NCBI RefSeq assembly: GCF_039521975.1
Contig: NZ_BAAACZ010000005.1
Location: 184,074 to 248,073, forward strand
Length of the DNA stretch: 64,000 nucleotides
Origin: Alkalibacillus silvisoli
GTDB lineage: Bacteria > Bacillota > Bacilli > Bacillales > Alkalibacillaceae
Direction of reading: 5' to 3'
The notes below the pieces were generated by a model that was given only the letters and a program-made list of their open reading frames with translations, was not told the DNA's origin and searched no databases. The stretch's first letter is position 1. Every line of letters starts with the position of its first letter. The position numbers were made by a program, and so were the translations under genes. Of this stretch, positions 52,075-60,891 are shown piece after piece.

Positions 52075-53025
52075 TCAAGCGTGCGTTTTATTTAAAGAAG
52101 TTAACTGGTCGGCAAATACATTTAGCCGACCTAAGTCAGAAATGTCTTCTTTATATAAAGGGACTTTTAATACAGCTTGATCCTTAAATTGCTCGTCTAT
52201 GCTTTTCAAGTAGTTAACTTCAATCTGTCTTCTTTTCTCTAAAAATTGACCATCAGCTTCTTCTGGAAGAACTTTATTAACAATCAAATTCCTAACATGA
52301 AGGTTATGTTGTTCTAATTGTTTAATCGCATGTTTCGTTTCAATGATTGGTAGCCTTTCTGGAATTAATACAAACACAAATCCGGTCCGTTCTGTATCTA
52401 GAATTACATCTCTAGCTAGTGAGAACTTCTCTTTTCGTTGTTGCAAGATATCATAGATTGGGTCATCAACCGGTTCACCGTCATTTAATAACTGGGTATA
52501 GTTTTCATTTGTTTTTTGTCTTTTTTCTAGCATACCATCGATCCAAATATTCATTAATTCTGGTAAAGTAAGAAGTCTAATCGTATGTCCAGTAGGCGCC
52601 GTATCAAAAATGATCTTATCAAATTGCTTTTGTTCTTCTATTAAAATTGTAATTAAACGGTCAAACAATGCCGCTTCTTCTGCTCCAGGAGATGCACTTG
52701 CTAAATCGATTTGTCTATGGACTTCTTCTACCATTTTAGACTTAACAAAACCTTTTAAGTTATCTTTTACTTGATTCATATAGCGTTTAGTTTCTGTTTC
52801 AGAATCTATTTCGATTCCCCATAGATGTTCTGATAACTGCTTTTTTTCATGTGATAATGGTTGGTGAAAAATATCCCCTAAATTATGAGCTGGGTCTGTT
52901 GAAACAACTAAAGTATTATAACCTGATTGAGCATACGAAAGAGCAAGAGCAGCTGATGAAGTCGATTTACCAACTCCGCCTTTTCCACCGACAAAAATGA
53001 TCTTTTGTTCTTGTATTGTATTCAT
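52075..53025 (-). CDS. ArsA-family ATPase
   Basis: A 316-residue ATPase of the ArsA/Get3 class. The deviant Walker A is GGKGGVGKST (near residue 13), followed by STDPAHNLGD; DTAPTGHTIRLL (about 140) is the second signature. The protein contains no cysteine, so it lacks the metalloid-binding triad of classical ArsA and is unlikely to be a simple arsenite pump. Its gene follows that of a cory-CC-star protein. Start is uncertain: ATG at 53025 begins just before the P-loop, while ATG at 53073 would overlap the upstream gene by 20 bp without a clear ribosome site. Confidence 0.85.
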   Translation of the reverse strand: MNTIQEQKIIFVGGKGGVGKSTSSAALALSYAQSGYNTLVVSTDPAHNLGDIFHQPLSHEKKQLSEHLWGIEIDSETETKRYMNQVKDNLKGFVKSKMVEEVHRQIDLASASPGAEEAALFDRLITILIEEQKQFDKIIFDTAPTGHTIRLLTLPELMNIWIDGMLEKRQKTNENYTQLLNDGEPVDDPIYDILQQRKEKFSLARDVILDTERTGFVFVLIPERLPIIETKHAIKQLEQHNLHVRNLIVNKVLPEEADGQFLEKRRQIEVNYLKSIDEQFKDQAVLKVPLYKEDISDLGRLNVFADQLTSLNKTHA

Positions 53026-53053
53026 CTCATCACTCACTTTACTTAAGGTATCA

Positions 53054-53326
53054 TTAGCAACATCGAATCCCATCTAATGGTGAATGTTCCATGCCCATTC
53101 TCAAATGCCAATCGTGGAATTTCTCAATAATAAACGGGTACAACTCCAATGTGTAATAAAATGCAGGGTTTGGTATACCAAGCATGTCTGAGTAGACTAG
53201 TAATAAAAACAGATCGTCTTCATCTCTTAATTCTCTAGCTATTTCAGTACGATGTGGTGTACTTAACATTTCATCATACAACTCGATCACTCTTTTAAGT
53301 TTTTGCATAACCTTTTGTTCTACCAA
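53054..53326 (-). CDS. cory-CC-star family protein
   Basis: A 90-residue helical protein ending DGIRCC directly before the stop. This Cys-Cys terminus, the LFLLLVYSDMLGIPNPAFYY segment and its position before an ArsA-like ATPase fit the family named cory-CC-star. Function is not established; the exposed Cys pair may hand a metal or thiol group to the ATPase, which itself has no cysteine (inference). The start is taken as TTG at 53326 with AAGGGTGAGG upstream; GTG at 53335 is an alternative. Confidence 0.75.
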   Translation of the reverse strand: MVEQKVMQKLKRVIELYDEMLSTPHRTEIARELRDEDDLFLLLVYSDMLGIPNPAFYYTLELYPFIIEKFHDWHLRMGMEHSPLDGIRCC

Positions 53327-53398
53327 TGACCTCACCCTTTAAGTATGCTACACCATATTTTATCAAAATAATCAAAAAAATCCTATTCCATTATGTAA

Positions 53399-53424
53399 AA
53401 AAGCCGCACGCGAGGTACGGCTTT
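53399..53424 (-). terminator. Terminator of cstA
   Basis: On the minus strand AAAGCCGTA pairs with TGCGGCTTT (one mismatch), followed by TTT. Confidence 0.75.
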
Positions 53425-53432
53425 CCTTCTTG

Positions 53433-55175
53433 TTAGGCTACATCTTTAAATTTATTATTTTTTCTTTCACTTGAAATGACAGAAAATGCTGTAATTACAA
53501 TCCAAAGCGCAAATACAAATACAATCGCCCCGAATGTGAACAATAACCAATCGGTATTACTGGCCCATGGCGCCCAATCGGTAAAGACTTGAATGAACAT
53601 CGCATATAAGGTCATAATCATTAAGAACACCATTGGAATTAATGCAGGTAACATGCTGCTTCCTCGGCGTCTTAAGAAAATCGCAAGTAATAATAAACTA
53701 ATACCTGCTAAGAGCTGATTCGATGTACCAAATAGTGGCCATAATAGATAACCACCAGACCCAAAACCATTTGGCCCTTGTGGAATCAATGCTAAAGCTG
53801 CACTGGATACGACTGCAATTGACGTTGCGACATGTTTCTTCGTAATAGATGGAAGCTTGTATTCCACACCTAACTCAGAGATGATATAACGCATTAGACG
53901 GACAGATGAATCAAGAGTCGTCGCCGCAAAACTAACAATAATAACCGCAATGATCGTTGGTGCAACTGTTGCTGGAATCCCAACACCTGTTGCTAATGCA
54001 GCTGCCCCATCGACAAACACGCCTAAACCAACATCTCCAGCAGTCCCAAAACTATTATAAGTTGCTAAAAAGTCATTTGAAGAACCGAAGAATGTTACTA
54101 CTGCGATAATGGCTATTAAAGCTAATAACCCTTCACCAATCGCACCTAAGTAACCAACGAAACGTACATCACGCTCATTATTCAACTGCTTACTCGTTGT
54201 ACCTGATGATACTAAACCGTGGAAGCCTGAAATAGCACCACAAGCAATCGTAATAAACAGTATTGGGAACCAAGGAGTATCAGTAGCCTGTGGATTTGTC
54301 ATTGGTGCTGTTACTTCTGGTGAGGTAATAAATAAACCTACATATAATATGACCAAACCGATCACTAATTGATGTGAGTTAATATAATCTCTCGGCTGTA
54401 GTAATTTCCAAACTGGCAATGTCGAAGCAAAGTACACATAGATCATTAAAATGATAATCCAAACAAAGAAGGCTGCTGAAGTTGCATTAAGTCCTATGAA
54501 AGTAGTTGCCCCTTCACCACCAAAGTAGCGGACTAAATCTATTTGAAGAGGTTCAACATAACTTGCAATAACGGCTGTACCATACATAACGATTAAAACG
54601 ATTAAAGATGGTAACAGCATACTTCCACTACGCTTATAAACGTGATAGCCAATCCAAATGGCTAGTGGAATTTGAATGAAGACAGACAACACAGCTGATG
54701 GATTTGAAATGAACAAGTTAGCAATCACCCAAGCAAACACTGCGTTCACCATTAATACGAGTAACAAAATGATAAATAAGAATAAAATTTTCGCACGTTG
54801 GCCAATCAGTTTATTCGCCAATGTTCCTACTGATTGACCTTTATTTCGTACAGACATAAATAACGTACCAGAGTCATGAACACCTGCAGCAAACACGGTA
54901 CCTAACACAACCCACACTAACGCAGGTAACCACCCCCAATACACCGCGATCGCAGGACCTAAAATAGGTGCTGCCCCCGCAATTGACGTGAAATGATGCC
55001 CCCACAGCACATATTTATTAGTCGGAACAAAGTCTACTCCATCCTTATACTTATGTGCTGGTGTAACATATGCTGGGTCTAATCGGTAAATCTTTTCTGC
55101 GATGAACTTTGAATAAAAGCGATAACCAAGGAAGAAGATTAGAAAACCAGCTAGTGCTAACCAAATACCACTCAT
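53433..55175 (-). CDS. cstA: Carbon starvation protein CstA family transporter
   Basis: A 580-residue membrane protein with about 14-16 helices. It contains the CstA landmarks KDGVDFVPTNKYVLWGHHF near residue 45, IAGAAPILGPAIAVYWGW near 65 and GVHDSGTLFMSVRNKGQSVG near 98. E. coli relatives (CstA, BtsT/YjiY) import peptides or pyruvate when carbon is short. GGGGGG-type ribosome site precedes the ATG. It stands alone and ends in a terminator. The small YbdD-type partner often next to such genes is not seen. Confidence 0.92.
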   Translation of the reverse strand: MSGIWLALAGFLIFFLGYRFYSKFIAEKIYRLDPAYVTPAHKYKDGVDFVPTNKYVLWGHHFTSIAGAAPILGPAIAVYWGWLPALVWVVLGTVFAAGVHDSGTLFMSVRNKGQSVGTLANKLIGQRAKILFLFIILLLVLMVNAVFAWVIANLFISNPSAVLSVFIQIPLAIWIGYHVYKRSGSMLLPSLIVLIVMYGTAVIASYVEPLQIDLVRYFGGEGATTFIGLNATSAAFFVWIIILMIYVYFASTLPVWKLLQPRDYINSHQLVIGLVILYVGLFITSPEVTAPMTNPQATDTPWFPILFITIACGAISGFHGLVSSGTTSKQLNNERDVRFVGYLGAIGEGLLALIAIIAVVTFFGSSNDFLATYNSFGTAGDVGLGVFVDGAAALATGVGIPATVAPTIIAVIIVSFAATTLDSSVRLMRYIISELGVEYKLPSITKKHVATSIAVVSSAALALIPQGPNGFGSGGYLLWPLFGTSNQLLAGISLLLLAIFLRRRGSSMLPALIPMVFLMIMTLYAMFIQVFTDWAPWASNTDWLLFTFGAIVFVFALWIVITAFSVISSERKNNKFKDVA

Positions 55176-55343
55176 AACACATTCCCCCCTAAATTGGTCA
55201 TTATAGCCAAAATTTTATACTTTATCTTTCATAATTTCAAGATTTATCTAAAAATTCAGTTATATTAAATAACTCGTCTCTTTTATTAAAACTATTCACA
55301 CATTATCTATAATAGGACAGAAATTTTATTTTAAATAAAAAAT

Positions 55344-55373
55344 ACCACCCTGAAATAGTTCAGGGTGGTTAGT
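55344..55373 (-). terminator. Terminator
   Basis: ACCACCCTGAA (55344-55354) pairs with TTCAGGGTGGT (55359-55369); on the minus strand ATTTTTTATT follows. Confidence 0.85.
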
Positions 55374-55374
55374 A

Positions 55375-56367
55375 TTACTCTACATGAAATCCAATTTTCC
55401 CAAAGTTCTTCGTATCACGTAAATACTCAAATGCTTCAAGGTAATCTTCCATGTTAAACATACGATCTAACTCAGGCTTAATGCCGTGTTTATCAACAAA
55501 CTGAAGCATTTCACAAAACTCCTCTGCACTTCCCATCGTGCTACCTAATAAATTGTGCTGACCATAGAAAAATTGGCGAATGTCAATTTCCACTTTATCT
55601 TCAGTTGTCGCACCGAAAGTCACGATTGTTCCACCTGGGCGAACGATGCCTAACGATTTATTAAACGTCGCACGGCCAACACTCTCAATAACAAGATCAA
55701 TCGTTTCATCTTTCAATTCTTCTTTCCAATCAGACTCTGTTAGAATACCAACGTCTGCGCCTAATTTTTTAGCCGCTTCTAACTTTTCTTCATGCCTTGA
55801 AGTCACAATAACACGCGCGCCTATTGCTTTGGCGAATTTCAACACGAACGTTAAAACACCACTTCCGATTCCAGGAAGCATCACCGTATCGCCTTCTTTC
55901 ACTTGTCCTCGTGTAAACAAAGCTCTAAATGCCGTTAGACCAGCTAATGGCAACACACCTGCTTCTTCCCACGATAATGAGCTAGGCTTTTTCTCAACAT
56001 GTTTAGCATCAACAACCATATATTGAGCGAATGTTCCATCATCTGGTAATCCGACTATTTGAAATCTTTCTGGCGGTGCATCACTGTTTTTCTCCCAGCC
56101 AACACCAGGGTTAATAACGACTTCATCACCTACTTGCCACTGATTAACGCCAGCACCGACTTCTTCAATTACCCCTGCCCCATCAGAACCGAGTACTAAC
56201 GGTGGGCCCCCTTCTTGCCGACGAGATGTCACCGCCACATCACGACGATTCATTCCGACTGCTTTTAACCTTACTTTGACTGTTCCTTCTCTCACCTCAG
56301 GATCAGTCACATCTCGATAATCTAAACCTTCTAAACCTAGTTTCTCTTCATGAATAATCGCCTTCAT
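55375..56367 (-). CDS. Zinc-binding-type medium-chain dehydrogenase/quinone oxidoreductase
   Basis: A 330-residue NAD(P)-dependent MDR enzyme. The GroES-like domain (1-130) carries VLGSDGAGVIEEVGAGV and the Rossmann domain has GIGSGVLTFVLKFAKAIGA near 168. The Cys/His ligands of zinc alcohol dehydrogenases are largely absent (NRRD in place of the CGTD motif), so it is more likely a quinone or enone reductase. ATG at 56367 follows the stop of the zinc-ribbon gene by one base, with AAAAAGGAGG upstream, so it is probably the third gene of that unit. Confidence 0.88.
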   Translation of the reverse strand: MKAIIHEEKLGLEGLDYRDVTDPEVREGTVKVRLKAVGMNRRDVAVTSRRQEGGPPLVLGSDGAGVIEEVGAGVNQWQVGDEVVINPGVGWEKNSDAPPERFQIVGLPDDGTFAQYMVVDAKHVEKKPSSLSWEEAGVLPLAGLTAFRALFTRGQVKEGDTVMLPGIGSGVLTFVLKFAKAIGARVIVTSRHEEKLEAAKKLGADVGILTESDWKEELKDETIDLVIESVGRATFNKSLGIVRPGGTIVTFGATTEDKVEIDIRQFFYGQHNLLGSTMGSAEEFCEMLQFVDKHGIKPELDRMFNMEDYLEAFEYLRDTKNFGKIGFHVE

Positions 56368-56368
56368 G

Positions 56369-57970
56369 TTACTCCTCCTTTTTAATTACTCTATTAATTC
56401 CCATACCAATCAATATTAAGACCCAAACAACAATGAACGTCATGCCAAATGTCACAAAAGGATCAAAACCTGAATAATAAGTTAAACCTTCCGCATCCCT
56501 TTGATGTAGTGTAGACATTTCAAATGTCGACAATGTTGTAATGATTGTATTAATGACAGCAAATATTCCTGCAATACCTGTGGCTAACAGTATATTGTGT
56601 TTAATAGCTGTTTCACTTTTACAATATCCAATCACTAATAATATACCAACGATTACGATGAAACTAAACCAATACCATTGCGACATCTCTTGTAATGGGG
56701 CAAAGTATTCGTCTTCAGAAAAGCGGTGAGCTAACTCTTCATCCAGGTCACCTTCAATCACTTGATTAAATAATTGAAATTGAATTTGGTTAACATCGTA
56801 ATAGAATTGCTGAATATAGACAGTGTTTAACAAACCGATGTTTAAAATAAACACGGCAATTAAAGCTATTACAAGACTAAAACTAATAAGTGTTGAGTAA
56901 TTTGTTAATGAACTGAGATATTCAATGTTCGTTAAACGACTAAAGGTAAAAATTGCACTTCCTCCAAGAAATATAAGTAACATTATAAAAAACCATTTCA
57001 TACCCATTTTGATCCCAAAGAAAAGATGAGGAAGGTCTCGCTTTTCCCAAATTAACTGTCCACCAAAGAAAAGGACACTCGTCATTAAGAAGCCTCTCAC
57101 GAAAGCTTCACCTGAGATAAACCGCATGATGGTTTCACCAGATCGGTAATCATCATCAATGATAAATGTCTCAGTAGAAAGTAGGGCTGTCACAAACAGG
57201 ATCAAACCATACCAAAAACCAAACATGACAGCACTAATTAACATGTCTGTTAAAGTGTCTTGACGGCGCCACACACCATACAATGAAGCACTAATGAATA
57301 CACCCAACAACAAAACGATTGATAGATGAGGTAAGCTGACATTAAACGTTTGTGTATACTTATGATCAATAAGTTCTACATCCTCATGACCTTGCTCGTG
57401 GGTTTCTTCCACATCAAGCACTAAGGGTACTGAATGGCTAAATAAAAGAAGCTCATTTAAATAAAGTGTTTGTTCCCATTCAGCATTTGGGTCTTGAACA
57501 GCTCTATGATGACCACCACTCTTTAAATATGAAATCTGAGATTCTAAATGGTTAATATTAAATAATGTATCAATTGCAACATTAGCTTCCATATACGGAC
57601 TCATATGAGACTCGAAGTCCGGCTCATTAACTGTTGTTTGTATTCCTACTAATACTATTATTAACGAAAGCAAAACAAATGGAATGACCATAAAAGCTGA
57701 TTTGACAACTTGTTTAGAGTTGACCTTTTCGAATTTCAACGGTGTAAAAGGTTGTTTGAACCTTTGTTTTTCAATAGATTCCAATGCTTCTCCGCACACG
57801 TAACAATAAGTAGCTAGATTATAATGAGTCGTGCCACAGTAATGACAAAATTCTTCACGACGTTCTTTAATAAGTGGAACATGTTGATCTTTATGTAAAG
57901 GATGACCATCTGCATGACAATATTGCGCACCTGGAGAGTTTGCTTTTCCACATTTCGTACAGTATATCAA
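56369..57970 (-). CDS. Zinc-ribbon polytopic membrane protein
   Basis: A 533-residue protein. Two zinc ribbons lie at the N-terminus (CTKCGKANSPGAQYC at 4-18 and CHYCGTTHYNLATYCYVCG at about 42-60), then a helix near 95, an extracellular region of about 110 residues, and six or seven helices in the C-terminal part. No family is recognised beyond zinc-ribbon. It starts with TTG at 57970, overlapping the TGA of the upstream gene by 4 bp, with GGGGAG upstream. The pairing with a soluble double zinc-ribbon protein suggests a common complex. Confidence 0.7.
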   Translation of the reverse strand: MIYCTKCGKANSPGAQYCHADGHPLHKDQHVPLIKERREEFCHYCGTTHYNLATYCYVCGEALESIEKQRFKQPFTPLKFEKVNSKQVVKSAFMVIPFVLLSLIIVLVGIQTTVNEPDFESHMSPYMEANVAIDTLFNINHLESQISYLKSGGHHRAVQDPNAEWEQTLYLNELLLFSHSVPLVLDVEETHEQGHEDVELIDHKYTQTFNVSLPHLSIVLLLGVFISASLYGVWRRQDTLTDMLISAVMFGFWYGLILFVTALLSTETFIIDDDYRSGETIMRFISGEAFVRGFLMTSVLFFGGQLIWEKRDLPHLFFGIKMGMKWFFIMLLIFLGGSAIFTFSRLTNIEYLSSLTNYSTLISFSLVIALIAVFILNIGLLNTVYIQQFYYDVNQIQFQLFNQVIEGDLDEELAHRFSEDEYFAPLQEMSQWYWFSFIVIVGILLVIGYCKSETAIKHNILLATGIAGIFAVINTIITTLSTFEMSTLHQRDAEGLTYYSGFDPFVTFGMTFIVVWVLILIGMGINRVIKKEE

Positions 57971-58347
57971 GCTAACTCCCCCTCATTACGCATTCCGCAT
58001 ACATGGCAAAAATTCGCCCCAACTTGTAGTTTGCTATTACAATGAGAACAAGCTTGATCTTCATAATCCACGTTTAGAATATCTAACTTCTGACCACACC
58101 GTTCACAATATGTATCCTGCTCTTCAACTTGATGACCACACGTACAATGCTTATGACTCATACCATTTCGCGTCTTTAACTGATGAATTTGTTGATCCAA
58201 TTTATTAATTTCACCTGCATATTCTTTTAGCTCTTCACTGTATAACTGTCCCATTCGAAACTGGTGATAAATTGACTCGCCTAACCTTGCCAACCACCAC
58301 GACTTTTCAGCTAGCATCCGTTCTTTCTCTGTCTTATACTCTGACAT
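57967..58347 (-). CDS. Double zinc-ribbon protein
   Basis: A 126-residue protein. The first half is helical (AEKSWWLARLGESIYHQFRM, then a coiled coil near 45-60). Two zinc ribbons follow (CTCGHQVEEQDTYCERCG at about 67-84 and CSHCNSKLQVGANFCHVCG at about 100-118). The start is ATG 58347 with GGGGGAG upstream. It is the first gene of a three-gene unit with a zinc-ribbon membrane protein and an MDR enzyme. Function unknown. Confidence 0.7.
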   Translation of the reverse strand: MSEYKTEKERMLAEKSWWLARLGESIYHQFRMGQLYSEELKEYAGEINKLDQQIHQLKTRNGMSHKHCTCGHQVEEQDTYCERCGQKLDILNVDYEDQACSHCNSKLQVGANFCHVCGMRNEGELA

Positions 58348-58465
58348 CATGCTCCCCCTATTAACGACTATTTGACAATAATTGTATCACATTTTAAATG
58401 ATATTTTTTCCTTATGTCATTATTTTCTGATAATATGAAAATAAGATTGTTTAGGAGGGGATTCA

Positions 58466-59089
58466 ATGAAACAGATCGACCCAGTACAACTTGATTCAAA
58501 AGAAAATTATAAATTGTTAAGCGGTTGCGTAATTCCGCGGCCGATCGCCTTTGTCACATCACAAAATGAAGAAGGTGTGATCAATGCCGCACCATTTAGT
58601 TTCTTTAATATGTTAGGTTCTAATCCGCTTTTAATTGCCATTTCAGTTGGTCGTGTTGGTGGTGAAATTAAGAAACATACAGCGAAAAATATATTAAATC
58701 AAAAAGAGTTCGTCGTTCAGATCGTAGATGTTGATTTATTAGAGAGAATGAATCAAACATCCGCCCCATACAAAGAACACATTAGTGAAGTTGAGAAAGC
58801 GAATTTAACTACTGTTGATAGCACGCACGTATCTGTTCCTGGCATTAAAGAATGTAAGATTCGCTTAGAATGTGAACTATTTGAACATATGCCACTTGGA
58901 GAAAATGATGAATACAATAATGACTTAATTTTAGGTAAAGTCATTCAATATCATATCGATGAGGATGTTTATCAGGAAAGTTATAAAATTGATGCAGAGA
59001 ACTTGAATCCACTTGCTAGATTAGCAGGACCAAATTACGCAACACTTTGTGAACCACTCTTCCTAGAGCGCCCAACCGATAAAGAGTAG
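58466..59089 (+). CDS. Flavin reductase-like FMN-binding protein
   Basis: A 207-residue protein of the flavin reductase/DIM6-NTAB family. It begins with YKLLSGCVIPRPIAFVTSQN, the FMN-binding strand and loop, then INAAPFSFFNMLGSNP and GGEIKKHTAKNILNQKEFV, all typical. It may supply reduced flavin or act as an oxidoreductase; no partner monooxygenase is nearby. GGAGGGG precedes the ATG. It lies 10 bp before a GNAT gene, likely in the same operon. Confidence 0.88.
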   Translation: MKQIDPVQLDSKENYKLLSGCVIPRPIAFVTSQNEEGVINAAPFSFFNMLGSNPLLIAISVGRVGGEIKKHTAKNILNQKEFVVQIVDVDLLERMNQTSAPYKEHISEVEKANLTTVDSTHVSVPGIKECKIRLECELFEHMPLGENDEYNNDLILGKVIQYHIDEDVYQESYKIDAENLNPLARLAGPNYATLCEPLFLERPTDKE

Positions 59090-59099
59090 GAGGAAGTCT

Positions 59100-59525
59100 A
59101 TGATTCGTGATGCTTTAAACGAAGACATAAAGGACCTAGCTCATTTAATGGGGGAGCTTGGTTACCCAACGACAATTGAAGACATGAACCACCGCATGAT
59201 GAAAATTAATTCAAGTAACGACTATCGAACACTTGTCTATGAACAAAAAGGGCAAGTCATTGGCATGGTCGGGTTAATCCGTGGCTTCCATTATGAGAAT
59301 AACGCTAACTACATTCGAATTGTTGCACTTGTAGTTGACAGACATTACCGCCATAACGGTATTGGGCAGGCGTTATTAAATGCTTCTGAACAATGGGCTA
59401 AAGAACAAAAGGCTGTGAAGCTCGTTTTAAACAGTGGAAACCGAAGCGAGCGGAATGACGCCCACCACTTTTATACAAATCAAGGGTATGAGGCAAAAGC
59501 GACAGGGTTTTATAAAAAAGTATAA
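59100..59525 (+). CDS. GNAT-family N-acetyltransferase
   Basis: A 141-residue acetyltransferase. Motif A is VVDRHYRHNGIGQALLNAS (R-H-N-G-I-G acetyl-CoA loop, near residue 83), and motif B is LNSGNRSERNDAHHFYTNQG. Acceptor unknown. AGGAGG lies before the ATG, 10 bp after the flavin reductase gene. Confidence 0.9.
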   Translation: MIRDALNEDIKDLAHLMGELGYPTTIEDMNHRMMKINSSNDYRTLVYEQKGQVIGMVGLIRGFHYENNANYIRIVALVVDRHYRHNGIGQALLNASEQWAKEQKAVKLVLNSGNRSERNDAHHFYTNQGYEAKATGFYKKV

Positions 59526-59563
59526 CTAAATTTAAATGACTTATTGCTGATGTTGGAGGAGTT

Positions 59564-59941
59564 ATGAAAACACTTTTTATTCTGTTATCCCTAATTCAAG
59601 TTCCTTTGTTAATCCTGTATGTCGATTATTATGAGCGATTCGTTGGTGACGTGACTTGGATTGGTTACAACCATTACCTTATCCTCTTATACATTGGTTT
59701 TGCTATTATGCTAGGAATAGTAGGCAGTCACATTCCTAGAAGATGGTTTTGGATAGTTTGTTTGATTACAGTTTTGACACAGATTGGACTCATGAGTATT
59801 TTAACAGACACCGAACACAATTGGTATTTTAAACCTTTTGGGATATTAAGAACACTGTTTCTCTCAGCTAGTTTTTATATTATCATTCAGTCGTTTATAC
59901 GTTTTATATGGGTTAAATTTAAAAAGGAGATGCAATTATAA
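59564..59941 (+). CDS. Hypothetical membrane protein
   Basis: A 125-residue protein with four hydrophobic segments (about 2-18, 38-55, 64-82 and 98-118). It has a tryptophan-rich character and a basic C-terminus. No family recognised. GGAGGAG lies just before the ATG, 38 bp after the GNAT gene, so it may be the last gene of that unit. Its stop overlaps a bidirectional hairpin. Confidence 0.6.
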   Translation: MKTLFILLSLIQVPLLILYVDYYERFVGDVTWIGYNHYLILLYIGFAIMLGIVGSHIPRRWFWIVCLITVLTQIGLMSILTDTEHNWYFKPFGILRTLFLSASFYIIIQSFIRFIWVKFKKEMQL

Positions 59942-59958
59942 TTGACATCTCCTTCTTT
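59924..59958. terminator. Bidirectional terminator
   Basis: AAGGAGATG (59924-59932) pairs with CATCTCCTT (59946-59954), followed by CTTTTC, between convergent genes. Confidence 0.7.
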
Positions 59959-59987
59959 TCATTACAATTGGTAAAATGCAGATTATT

Positions 59988-60653
59988 TTAACTTACCTTG
60001 TTATAATTCCGCTTCTTGGTCCATTCAAACACAATCATGCAAACCATTAGCCATGCTAGTGATACACTATATGCACCCAACACATCGGTAGCAAAATGGG
60101 CATCCAACATAATTCGACTAACCCCGATCGCAAAGATAATCGTCAATAAAGCTATAATAAACAAGCTTTTTGTTATTTTATGATGAATGAATAGACTCAC
60201 GATATAAATCATAAAAGCAAAAAACAAAAACGCTCTAGTCGCATGTCCACTAGGAAAACTATAAGAAACAAGTTCTAAATTAACGCCAAACGCTTCTATA
60301 TGATGAAGATCATCCGGCCTTCCTCTTTCAAACGTAAACTTAAATAGTAGATTTAATAACACACCACCACCCATAACAGCAATGAAAAGTATAATGTGTT
60401 TAAGTGACTTTTGTTTAAACCATAAAACCGTAATCGTCAGAAACGATGATACCACTAAAAGCTCAGTTGAACCCAAACTTGATATCAAATCCATCGACGA
60501 GATGAAAGCTGTGTCCTGAAGTGGACTTAATGCATTCGCGATTTGTGTATCCAACCACGTTTGTTCTTGATTTACGACTGCAAAAGATAACGCAATGAAG
60601 CCTAGTAATGATAATATTGCAATGACTATATAAATTGGCATTCTACTTTTCAT
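59988..60653 (-). CDS. PAP2-family phosphatase
   Basis: A 221-residue membrane phosphatase with about six helices. The three catalytic motifs are present: KFTFERGRPDD (KxxxxxxRP, near residue 102), SYSFPSGHATRAF (PSGH, near 125) and SRIMLDAHFATDVLGA (SRxxxxxHxxxD, near 185). It would dephosphorylate lipid phosphates such as undecaprenyl pyrophosphate or phosphatidic acid on the outer face of the membrane. TAGGAG precedes the ATG. Monocistronic. Confidence 0.93.
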   Translation of the reverse strand: MKSRMPIYIVIAILSLLGFIALSFAVVNQEQTWLDTQIANALSPLQDTAFISSMDLISSLGSTELLVVSSFLTITVLWFKQKSLKHIILFIAVMGGGVLLNLLFKFTFERGRPDDLHHIEAFGVNLELVSYSFPSGHATRAFLFFAFMIYIVSLFIHHKITKSLFIIALLTIIFAIGVSRIMLDAHFATDVLGAYSVSLAWLMVCMIVFEWTKKRNYNKVS

Positions 60654-60830
60654 TTCTCAATCTCCTATCTAATCCACTTGGTGTCTAAAATCATATAAAC
60701 GCATTTATATAATATTCTTATAGCTTTTGGCAATAGTAACGGTCTCTTTTCATTTTTTTATTTTAAACATCAATAATTTAATTCAATCTATTTTAACATA
60801 CCTCCCCATAGATCCTTAAAGAAATAAAAA

Positions 60831-60860
60831 ACTGCACTCCAAATAGAGTGGAGTACAGCT
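60831..60860 (-). terminator. Terminator of the acyl-CoA ligase gene
   Basis: On the minus strand CTGTACTCCA pairs with TGGAGTGCAG (one mismatch), followed by TTTTTTATT. Confidence 0.75.
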
Positions 60861-60891
60861 TAAATTGATCATTTCTTTATTATCGATAGGC

